Source: Azospirillum oryzae (GTDB lineage Bacteria > Pseudomonadota > Alphaproteobacteria > Azospirillales > Azospirillaceae). From it: a DNA stretch of 64,000 nt. How positions within the stretch are numbered: position 1 is the first letter of the stretch; each line of letters begins with the position of its first letter. Shown one piece after another: positions 24,860 to 31,948 of this stretch. The stretch covers positions 62,001 to 126,000 of the forward strand of contig NZ_FXAK01000009.1 of the NCBI RefSeq assembly GCF_900177515.1, written 5' to 3'. The notes under the pieces were generated by a model. That model made no database searches. It saw only the letters and a program-made list of their open reading frames with translations, and was not told the DNA's origin. The translations under genes and the position numbers were made by a program.

Positions 24860-26206
24860 TTACGGCTTGCCGGCATCGGCCGATTTGCGGACCAGCGGGC
24901 ACTCGCTCTCGGCCAGCGGACGGGCCGCATCGGCGGCGGCGATGACGCCCAGCTGCTTGTAGTAGTCCCATTTGTCCTTGGATTCCGCCGGCGTCTTCAC
25001 CTCGAACAGGTACATGTCGCGCAACACCCGGCCATCCTCGCGGATGCGGCCGTTTTTGGTCATGAAGTCGTTGATCGGCGTGTCACGCATTGTCTTCATC
25101 ACGGTTGGCGTGTCGGTGGTGCCGGCCGCCTTCACCGCCTTCAGGTAATGGGTGATCGCGCCGTAATTGCCGGCCTGCACCATCGTCGGCATGCGGCCGG
25201 TCCGTTCGGAGAAGCGCTTGGAGAAAGCCCGCGTCTCCTCGTTCTGGTCCCAATAGAAGGCTTCGGTCAGCACCAGCCCCTGCGCCGTCTCCAGGCCGAG
25301 CGCATGGATGTCCGACAGGAACATCAGAAGCCCGGCCAGCTTCTGGCCCTGCTTCGTGATGCCGAATTCCGCCGCCTGCTTGACGGTGTTGATCAGGTCG
25401 CCGCCCGCGTTGGCCAGCCCGATGACCTTGGCGCCGCTCGCCTGCGCCTGCAACAGGTAGGAGGAGAAATCGGCGCTGTTCAGCGGATGGCGGGCTGAGC
25501 CCAGCACCTTGCCGCCGGCCCCGGTGACGAAGGCAGCGGTGTCGCGCTCCAGCGACAGGCCGAAGGAATAGTCGAGCGTGATGAAGTACCAACTGTCGCC
25601 GCCCTGCTTCACCATGGTACGCCCGGTTCCAGCGGCCAACGCATAGGTGTCGTAGACCCAGTGGATGCCGTTGGGCGAGCAGGCCTTGCCGGTGAAGTCC
25701 GACGAGCCGCCGGCGGTGCCGAAGACGATCTTGTTCTTGCGCCGGGTCAGTTCCTGGATCGCCAGCTTGTTCTTGCGCCGGGTCAGTTCCTGGATCGCCA
25801 GCATCACCGCCGAATTGGGTAGGTCAATCACCACCTCGACGTTCCTGTTGTCGTACCAGTCGGCGGCGATCTGCACGCCGATGTCCGCCTTGTTCTGGTG
25901 GTCGGCGGACAGCACCTCCACCGGGCGACCCAGCACGGAGGCGCCGAAATCCTCCACGGCCATCTTCACCGCTTCGACGCTGCCGCTGCCGCTGAGATCG
26001 GCAAGCGAGCCGGAAAGGTCGGTCAGCACGCCGATGCGGATCGGGCCGGTCGCCTTGGCGGGCGCGGATTGCGCGGCGGGCGCCTGGGCGGCCGGTGCCG
26101 GGGTGGCCGGCGTCTGGGCCGCTGCGTCTCCTGACAGCGTGCAGAAGGTCAGCGCGATGCCTGCGGCCGTGGCGGCCAGGAACCCGCGCAGTACAAGCGT
26201 CATCAT
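24860..26206 (-). CDS. LIV-type ABC transporter substrate-binding protein with a tandem duplication
   Basis: This 448-residue periplasmic protein has a signal peptide (MMTLVLRGFLAATAAGIALTF to DAAAQ), an Ala/Pro-rich linker (TPATPAPAAQAPAAQSAPAK) and a Peripla_BP_6 core from IRIGVLTDLSG. Residues AIQELTRRKNK occur twice in a row owing to a perfect 36-bp tandem duplication (25731-25766 and 25767-25802); the frame stays open. No permease gene is adjacent, so it may feed the LIV transporter encoded at 39-42 kb. The gene is in the leftward CoA-pathway operon. Alternative start ATG at 26203. Confidence 0.88.
   Translation of the reverse strand: MMTLVLRGFLAATAAGIALTFCTLSGDAAAQTPATPAPAAQAPAAQSAPAKATGPIRIGVLTDLSGSLADLSGSGSVEAVKMAVEDFGASVLGRPVEVLSADHQNKADIGVQIAADWYDNRNVEVVIDLPNSAVMLAIQELTRRKNKLAIQELTRRKNKIVFGTAGGSSDFTGKACSPNGIHWVYDTYALAAGTGRTMVKQGGDSWYFITLDYSFGLSLERDTAAFVTGAGGKVLGSARHPLNSADFSSYLLQAQASGAKVIGLANAGGDLINTVKQAAEFGITKQGQKLAGLLMFLSDIHALGLETAQGLVLTEAFYWDQNEETRAFSKRFSERTGRMPTMVQAGNYGAITHYLKAVKAAGTTDTPTVMKTMRDTPINDFMTKNGRIREDGRVLRDMYLFEVKTPAESKDKWDYYKQLGVIAAADAARPLAESECPLVRKSADAGKP
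25731..25802. repeat. Perfect 36-bp tandem duplication within a coding sequence
   Basis: Two identical adjacent 36-bp units (25731-25766, 25767-25802) begin TTGTTCTTGCGCCGGG on the plus strand. They add 12 residues in frame to the binding protein. The absence of any mismatch points to a very recent event or, less likely, an assembly artefact. Confidence 0.9.
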
Positions 26207-26259
26207 GGAGCGTCCCTCCCTTGTTAGGTGATCGTCTGGTTTTAGGAAGCCGTCCTGGC

Positions 26260-26284
26260 GGGCAGGTCTTTTGGGTGCCTGCCC
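26260..26284 (-). promoter_or_regulatory. Hairpin between two genes of the leftward operon
   Basis: GGGCAGG (26260-26266) and CCTGCCC (26278-26284) form a 7-bp stem with an 11-nt loop, between the stop of the enoyl-CoA hydratase-like gene and the start of the binding-protein gene. Such intergenic stems often set differential expression of binding proteins; no terminal T-run is present. Confidence 0.35.
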
Positions 26285-26318
26285 TTCGCAGAGGCTTGAA
26301 GGTCGGAAATTCAGAAGG

Positions 26319-27122
26319 TCAGCTGGTCGGCTTCATCGCCGCGGCGATGGCAAGACGGGATTCCTCGCCAGCGTGGCAGATGCCCTGCAATGCCGCAGCC
26401 ATGTCCAGCATGGTGGAAAGATCGACCCGGCCTGCCTGCTGCAGCATGCGCTTGGTCATCCGCACCGCCTCCGGCGGGTTGGCGGCGATCTCCTCCGCCA
26501 GCGCGAGTGCCGCCGGCATCAGTTCAGCGTCCGGAACCATGCGGGACACCAGCCCCAGAGCCGCGGCTTCCGCCCCGCCGACGGCCCGTCCGGTGAATGC
26601 CATTTCCGCGGCGACCGCCGGTCCGGCGACGCGTGTCAGGAACCACAGCCCGCCGTCGCCGGAAATCAGCCCCAGCTTCACGAAGTTGGAGCTGATGCGC
26701 GCCGAATCCCCGGCGATGCGCAGGTCGCACATGAAGGCAAGATCGCAGCCGGCTCCATAGGCCGGGCCGTTCACCGCCGCGATCACCGGGATTTCGAGCG
26801 CCGCCATCGCACGGGGAATGCGCTGCACCCCGGCGCGGTAGGCGTTGCGCACCTGATCGGCGGGACCGCCGAACATGCCGCGCCGGTCGCGGATGTCGTG
26901 GATGTTGCCGCCGGCGCTGAACGCCTTGCCAGCGCCGGTCAGCACCAGCACGCGCACCGACCGGTCGGCTCCCACCTCCTCCAGCGCCGCCAACAGCGGC
27001 TCCAGCACCGGCGGATCTGTGACGGCGTTACGGGTCTTCGGCGCGTCCAGCGTCAGGATCGCGACGGCGCCCCGGCGTTCCAGCCGGACGGTGCCGGCGC
27101 CTTCGTCGGTATCGTCACTCAT
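26319..27122 (-). CDS. Enoyl-CoA hydratase/isomerase family protein (crotonase fold)
   Basis: The 267-residue crotonase-family protein keeps the oxyanion-hole segments LVLTGAGKAFSAGGNIHDI (about residues 60-78) and AVNGPAYGAGCDLAFMCDLRIA (about 112-133). The second of the two hydratase glutamates is present in AAEMAFTGR, but the first, normally within a PE pair, aligns with Phe in ISSNFVKLGLISGDGG. Loss of one glutamate is common in crotonases that isomerise or act on other thioesters, so simple hydratase activity is doubtful. Its start overlaps the end of the alcohol dehydrogenase gene by 8 bp. Confidence 0.87.
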   Translation of the reverse strand: MSDDTDEGAGTVRLERRGAVAILTLDAPKTRNAVTDPPVLEPLLAALEEVGADRSVRVLVLTGAGKAFSAGGNIHDIRDRRGMFGGPADQVRNAYRAGVQRIPRAMAALEIPVIAAVNGPAYGAGCDLAFMCDLRIAGDSARISSNFVKLGLISGDGGLWFLTRVAGPAVAAEMAFTGRAVGGAEAAALGLVSRMVPDAELMPAALALAEEIAANPPEAVRMTKRMLQQAGRVDLSTMLDMAAALQGICHAGEESRLAIAAAMKPTS

Positions 27123-28230
27123 GCATCACCACCACGGCGCGGATCACGTCGCCGCGCTCCACGTCCTCGAAGGCTTCGTTGATGGAGCCGAGCGGCAGGC
27201 GCCGGTCGATCAGTTCGTCCAGGCACAGGCGACCGTCGAGATAGGCTTGCGCATAGGCAGGGAAATCGTCGGCCGCCTTAGCCCCGCCCAGGCTGGAGCG
27301 CAGGATGCGCCGTTCGCCGCTGATCGAGCCGAAGCGCAGCTCGACAAGCCGATTGGGATCGGTCTTGCCCAGGATGGTGACGCTGCCGCCGGGCCGGGTG
27401 CAATCCACCGAATCCTGCAACGAACCGATGACGCCCGCCGCCTCGAAGGCATGGTCGGCCCCGCGCCCGCCGGTGATTGCGCGCACCTGGGCGGCCAGAT
27501 CCTCGCCGCCGAGCATGGTGTGGGTGGCGCCGAAGGCGGCTGCGCGCTCCAGCTTGTCGGCACGGCGGTCGACGGCGATGATCACCCCGGCCCCGGCCAG
27601 CCTTGCCCCTTGCACGACGTTCAGCCCGACCGGACCACTGCCGACCACCACCACGCTGTCGCCCAGGCCGACACGGGCAACGCGCAGCGCCGCACCGACG
27701 CCGGTGATGACGCTGCAGCCCAGCAGGCAGGCACGGTCGAACGGAATATCGTCCGGCACCGGGATGGCCGCGGCCTCCGGAACCACGGCATATTCGGCGA
27801 AGGACGAGACGCTGAGGAAATGGCCGACCTCCGCCCCGGCGGCATCGCGCAGCCGCTTGCGGCCTGACGACAGGGTGGCGGCGCGATGGTTGGGCACCAC
27901 CATGTCGCACAGCATCGGCTGGTCACGGCGGCAGTAATAGCATTGGCCGCAGGCGGCGTAGATCGTGCACACCACATGCTGGCCCGGCTTCACCCGTTGC
28001 ACCGCGGAGCCGACCGCCTCGACCACGCCAGCGCCCTCATGGCCAAGCACCACCGGCGGCGGCACCGCGAAGGCTCCGGTCATCGCCTCGCGGTCGGTGT
28101 GGCACAGGCCGGCGGCATGCATGCGGATCAGCACGTCGCCCGGCTCCAGCGGCGCGAGGGTCAGCGGCTCGATGGACAGCGGCGCTCCCGTCTCGCGAAG
28201 CACCGCCGCTTGGAAGGTCGATCCCGCCAT
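27115..28230 (-). CDS. Zinc-dependent alcohol dehydrogenase (MDR superfamily)
   Basis: The 371-residue enzyme oxidises an alcohol or hydroxyacyl group with NAD. It has catalytic zinc ligands in LCHTDREAM and VVLGHEGAGVVE, the structural zinc lobe CGQCYYCRRDQPMLC, and a Rossmann motif VVVGSGPVGLNVVQGARLAGAGVIIAVD at about residues 190-217 with the NAD-specifying Asp. The overall pattern resembles class III or aryl-alcohol dehydrogenases (for example the AdhC and NDMA-dependent types). It lies directly after the PhyH-type dioxygenase gene (5-bp gap), so it may act on the alcohol that enzyme produces. Confidence 0.9.
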   Translation of the reverse strand: MAGSTFQAAVLRETGAPLSIEPLTLAPLEPGDVLIRMHAAGLCHTDREAMTGAFAVPPPVVLGHEGAGVVEAVGSAVQRVKPGQHVVCTIYAACGQCYYCRRDQPMLCDMVVPNHRAATLSSGRKRLRDAAGAEVGHFLSVSSFAEYAVVPEAAAIPVPDDIPFDRACLLGCSVITGVGAALRVARVGLGDSVVVVGSGPVGLNVVQGARLAGAGVIIAVDRRADKLERAAAFGATHTMLGGEDLAAQVRAITGGRGADHAFEAAGVIGSLQDSVDCTRPGGSVTILGKTDPNRLVELRFGSISGERRILRSSLGGAKAADDFPAYAQAYLDGRLCLDELIDRRLPLGSINEAFEDVERGDVIRAVVVMHE

Positions 28231-28235
28231 CCACC

Positions 28236-29066
28236 CTACTCCGCCGCCGGCTGCCGGATTTCGGCCTCGGCCTGACGCTGGATGCCGTCGTCGCTACCGG
28301 TCTGCAGAGGCTCGCAGTTCCGGGCCACCACCCATTCGGGGCGGGGATTTTCGACGCCATGCGGCCGGTTGGAGACCTGATTGTAGACGGTGTAGATGTG
28401 CCAGCGCGAATGGCGCGACATGTTGTGGCCGGAGCCGTGGACAATGTTCGGATGGAACAGCACCACGGTGCCCGGTTTGCCGGTGATCGCCACCGGATCG
28501 CCGAAGCGCTGCATGATGTCGATGACCTGATCCTTGGGCACGGTCCACAGCTTATAGGACGTCGTGGTTTCGTCCATCTCAGGATCGAGCCGGCCCAGCT
28601 TGTGGCTGCCGGGGATGAAGTAGAGGCAGCCGCCAATCTCCGTTGCCTCGTCCAGCATCAGCAGCGAAGTGGTCATGTCCGGCCGGTCGACGCCGTCGGT
28701 CTTCCAATAGCCGTAGTCCTGGTGCCACTGCCAGATGGCGCCGTCGATCGCGTCCTTCAGGTTGCATTTGGTGTGGTAGACATAAACCGGCTCGTCGCCC
28801 AGCACCTGGCGCGCCGGATCAATCACCCGCGGCAGCGTCGCCAGAGCCTGGAACGGCGGCGAGGCGGTCGGGCTGCGTTTGTCGTGGACTCGGAAGACCG
28901 TCCGAACGGTGCCGCTCTTCTCACGGATCACCCCTTCGGCCTCGTTTCCCGTCACCCTCAGAAGGTCGCGGCGCAGGATTTCCACCTCCTCACGCGACAC
29001 GAGGTCGGGAAACACCAGATATCCGCGCTCCTCATACTCCGCCATCTGGGCGTCGGTCAGCCTCAT
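28236..29066 (-). CDS. Phytanoyl-CoA dioxygenase (PhyH) family oxygenase
   Basis: This 276-residue Fe(II)/2-oxoglutarate-dependent oxygenase is the first gene of the leftward operon. It has the iron-binding HxD in WQWHQDYGYW (about residue 135) and a later histidine-rich IVHGSGHNMSRHSRWHIYTVYN segment with the distal His and the Arg for 2-oxoglutarate. PhyH relatives alpha-hydroxylate branched acyl-CoAs or acids, which fits a route for a branched acid. The ATG at 29066 follows GGGAGGA; the frame extends upstream into the promoter region without coding character. Confidence 0.88.
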   Translation of the reverse strand: MRLTDAQMAEYEERGYLVFPDLVSREEVEILRRDLLRVTGNEAEGVIREKSGTVRTVFRVHDKRSPTASPPFQALATLPRVIDPARQVLGDEPVYVYHTKCNLKDAIDGAIWQWHQDYGYWKTDGVDRPDMTTSLLMLDEATEIGGCLYFIPGSHKLGRLDPEMDETTTSYKLWTVPKDQVIDIMQRFGDPVAITGKPGTVVLFHPNIVHGSGHNMSRHSRWHIYTVYNQVSNRPHGVENPRPEWVVARNCEPLQTGSDDGIQRQAEAEIRQPAAE

Positions 29067-29100
29067 GGCATCCTCCCTCAATTCCAAACCGAAGATACTG

Positions 29101-29129
29101 TTGATGTACAGCCGATATATCGGTACCAT
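29101..29129 (+). promoter_or_regulatory. Candidate rightward promoter for the acyl-CoA dehydrogenase-ligase pair
   Basis: TTGATG (29101-29106) and TACCAT (29124-29129) are separated by 17 bp. The perfect palindrome at 29112-29123 fills the spacer. The opposite-strand promoter overlaps its -10 box. Confidence 0.4.
29112..29123. promoter_or_regulatory. Palindromic operator candidate in the divergent region
   Basis: CCGATATATCGG is a perfect 12-bp palindrome. It lies in the spacer of the rightward promoter and just downstream of the leftward -10 box, a position from which one repressor could silence both. The FCD-GntR regulator encoded at 24.0-24.8 kb is the natural candidate. Confidence 0.5.
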
Positions 29130-29153
29130 ATTATCGTATGCGGACGGGTTCAA
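29125..29153 (-). promoter_or_regulatory. Candidate leftward promoter for the PhyH-ADH-ECH-binding protein-GntR operon
   Basis: On the minus strand TTGAAC (29148-29153) and TATGGT (29125-29130) are separated by 17 bp, about 60 bp before the PhyH start. Confidence 0.45.
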
Positions 29154-29287
29154 TGGAAAACATCAACGATCAGTGAACCGAACAAAAAGCGGAGCCGGAG
29201 CAGGCCCATCCGGCAGCTTGAAGGCCGGCCGCTCGGAGCCGGCCGCCGCTGCCGGTTCCGACAGAATTCCAAGGGAGGACATCACCG

Positions 29288-30454
29288 ATGCAGACGCCGG
29301 CAGCGTTGTGGACCGATCTGGTCGAACCGGACTTTCTCGACCCCCTCAGGCGCGCCGTGGCCGAGCATGTCGAGCCCGATGCCGACGCCGTCGATCGCGA
29401 GGACGTCTATCCGGTGGCGGCGATCAAGGAACTGGCCCGCCGGGGCTACACCAGCCTGACGCTGCCGGAGGAACTGGGCGGGCGCGGCCTGGGTTTCGCC
29501 CATTGCGCGGCGCTGTTCGAGGAAGCCTCCTACGCCAGCGCCGCCGTCGGCATCAGCCTGATCACCATCCTGCAGGCCCAGACCATCATCAACCTGTTCG
29601 GCACCGACAGCCTGAAGCGGGCGGTGCTGCCGGAGTTCGGCCGCGGACTCATCACCTCCTACGCCCTCACCGAGGCCAACCACGGCAGCGACATCCGCAG
29701 CCTCGACACCAAAGCAGTGCGCAACGGCGACCGCTGGATCCTGAGTGGGCGCAAGTCCTTCATCACCTCCGGCTCGGCGGCGGAAGCTTATGTGATCCTG
29801 GCGGAAACGCCGGTCGGGGTGTCGGCCTTCTTCGTCCGTCAGGGCATGGACGGCGTGTCGACGGAGGAAGGGCCGAACGCCGCCACCTTCGGCCTGCGCA
29901 ACGGCCCGCACGTCGATCTGGTGCTGGACCGGGTGGCGTTGCCTGCCGATCATCTGATCGGGGTGGAGGGCAAGGGCGTCCGCCAAGCGGTGACGACGCT
30001 GGACTATTCGCGGACCATGGCCGCTGCCATCAGCCTCGGCATCGCGCGGGCCGCCTTCGACGGTGCCCTGGCCTTTGCCGCCGGGCGCAGTGCCTTCGAC
30101 CGCAAGATCCTCGATTTCCAGGGAATCCAATGGTACTTCGCCGACATGCTGGCGGAAATCGACGCCGCCCGGCTGTTGACCTATGAAGCCGCGCGCAAGC
30201 TGGACGACCATGACGACATCGCCCGTTTCGGCAGTGAGGCCAAGCTGCTGGCAAGTCGGGTCGCCACCGACACCGCCGCCCGCGCCGTGCAGATCTGCGG
30301 CGCCTACGGCGTCATGGAATCGGCGCGCTTCGGACGGTACCTGCGCGATGCCAAGGCTTACGAGATCGCCGGCGGATCGTCAGAAATCCTCAAGAATACC
30401 ATCGCCAAGCGGCTGCAACAGCATGTGATCCGGCAGCAGGAGGCGCTGTCGTGA
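29288..30454 (+). CDS. Acyl-CoA dehydrogenase
   Basis: The 388-residue flavoprotein introduces an alpha-beta double bond into an acyl-CoA. It has the FAD-binding segment SYALTEANHGSDIRSLDTKAVRNGDRWILSGRKSFITSGS (about residues 120-160) and the C-terminal helical domain from DYSRTMAAAISLGIARAAFDGAL. Where many family members have the catalytic Glu of a YEGT loop, this one has AGGSSEI, as in isovaleryl-CoA-dehydrogenase-like and other members that use a base elsewhere. A 7-bp inverted repeat (GGCCGGC/GCCGGCC, 29223-29244) lies in its leader. It overlaps the ligase gene by four bases. Confidence 0.9.
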   Translation: MQTPAALWTDLVEPDFLDPLRRAVAEHVEPDADAVDREDVYPVAAIKELARRGYTSLTLPEELGGRGLGFAHCAALFEEASYASAAVGISLITILQAQTIINLFGTDSLKRAVLPEFGRGLITSYALTEANHGSDIRSLDTKAVRNGDRWILSGRKSFITSGSAAEAYVILAETPVGVSAFFVRQGMDGVSTEEGPNAATFGLRNGPHVDLVLDRVALPADHLIGVEGKGVRQAVTTLDYSRTMAAAISLGIARAAFDGALAFAAGRSAFDRKILDFQGIQWYFADMLAEIDAARLLTYEAARKLDDHDDIARFGSEAKLLASRVATDTAARAVQICGAYGVMESARFGRYLRDAKAYEIAGGSSEILKNTIAKRLQQHVIRQQEALS

Positions 30455-31941
30455 TCGCCGATCCGCTCTATGCCCGCGCCGCCGCCACGCCCGACCGTCC
30501 CTTCCTGCTGTTCGGCGACCTCACCATCACCTACGGCGCCATGGCGGCGCTGGTGGACAACGCCGTCGAGCGGCTGGCCACGCAGGGCGTGACGGCCGGC
30601 CAGACCGTGGCGATGATGGTCGGCAACCGGCCCGGTTTTCTCGTCGCATGGTTCGCATTGTCGGAACTCGGCGCCATCACGGTTCCACTCAACACCGCCC
30701 TGGTCGGCGAGGGGCTGCGCTATTTGCTGGAACAGAGCGAAGCCTCCCTGCTGATCGCCGAAGAGGAGTTTCTCCCCGCCCTGCCCGCTTCGGCCCCGGC
30801 GCTGCTGCCGATGGACGAGCTCTTAGAGATAGCTGCCGACCCCGAACGGCCACCGCGCCGCCGTCTCGCGCTGCCCGGCGGAACGGCCAACGCCATCCTC
30901 TACACCTCCGGCACCACCGGCCTGCCGAAGGGAGCGGTCATTCCGAACGCCTGCTACGAGTTGGCAGGCGAGCATATGGCCGCGGCGCTGGAACTGACGG
31001 ACGAGGACCGGATCCTGCTGTTCCTGCCGCTGTTCCACGCCAACCCGCAGATGTACGGCGTGATGTCCTGCCTGCGGGCCGGGGCGGCGCTGGCACTGTT
31101 GCCGCGCTTCTCGGCCTCGCGGCTGCTGGAGGATGCGCGGCGCTACGGCGCCTCCGGCTTCACCTATGTCGGCACGGTGCTGAGCATCCTCGCCAAGCGG
31201 CTGACCGAGCCGGAGCGCGATCATTCCCTGCGCTGGGCGGTCGGCGGCGGCGCACCCCCCGGCGTCTGGCGCGAGATCGAGGAGCGGCTGGGTATCGCCG
31301 TGCGCGAACTATACGGCATGACCGAGACCGGCGGCTGGGTGTCGATGAACACGGCGCAGGCCGCGAAGTTCGGCAGCGTCGGCGCCGCCCGGCCGGACAC
31401 CGAGCTGTGTGTGGTCGATGCCGACGACACCCAGCTCCCTCCCGGCGAGAAGGGGGAGATCGTCGTCCGTCCCCGCCGTCCCGGCTTGATGTTCGACGGC
31501 TACTGGAAAAAACCCGAAGCGACAGTGGCGGCGACGCGGAACCTGTGGCTGCATACCGGTGACCGCGGCATGATCGACGCCGACGGCTTCCTGCATTTCG
31601 ACGGCCGGATGAAGGAGTTGATCCGGCGCGCCGGTGAGATGATCGCCCCCGTCGAGATCGAAACGGCCCTGCTGAAGCATCCGGCCGTTCAGGACTGCGC
31701 CGTCGTCGGCGTGCAGGACGACATCCTCGGCGAGGAGATCAAGGCGGTGATTGTTCCCCGCCCCGGCTTCGACCCGTTGGAACTGCCGGCCTTCCTGACC
31801 GGCCGCATCCCCGCCTTCATGTGTCCGCGCTTCGTCGAGTTGCGGACGGAAATCCCGAAGACGGCCACCCAGAAGGTTCAGCGCCATCTGCTGCACGACC
31901 ATCCCGGCGACATCGTGGATCTGGGGCGGCACAAGGGGTGA
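30451..31941 (+). CDS. Acyl-CoA synthetase (AMP-forming), first copy
   Basis: This 496-residue ANL-superfamily ligase makes an acyl-CoA from a free acid, ATP and CoA. Motifs are the phosphate loop ILYTSGTTGLPKGAV (about residue 150), ELYGMTETGGWVSMN, the hinge GDRGMIDADGFLHFDGRMKELIRRAGEMIAPVEIE and the catalytic lysine region PKTATQKVQRH near the C-terminus. The GTG start overlaps the dehydrogenase stop (GTGA). With that gene it forms a two-gene activation and desaturation unit. Its end faces the sigma-54 regulator with only 7 bp between stops. Confidence 0.91.
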   Translation: MIADPLYARAAATPDRPFLLFGDLTITYGAMAALVDNAVERLATQGVTAGQTVAMMVGNRPGFLVAWFALSELGAITVPLNTALVGEGLRYLLEQSEASLLIAEEEFLPALPASAPALLPMDELLEIAADPERPPRRRLALPGGTANAILYTSGTTGLPKGAVIPNACYELAGEHMAAALELTDEDRILLFLPLFHANPQMYGVMSCLRAGAALALLPRFSASRLLEDARRYGASGFTYVGTVLSILAKRLTEPERDHSLRWAVGGGAPPGVWREIEERLGIAVRELYGMTETGGWVSMNTAQAAKFGSVGAARPDTELCVVDADDTQLPPGEKGEIVVRPRRPGLMFDGYWKKPEATVAATRNLWLHTGDRGMIDADGFLHFDGRMKELIRRAGEMIAPVEIETALLKHPAVQDCAVVGVQDDILGEEIKAVIVPRPGFDPLELPAFLTGRIPAFMCPRFVELRTEIPKTATQKVQRHLLHDHPGDIVDLGRHKG

Positions 31942-31948
31942 TGCGCCG

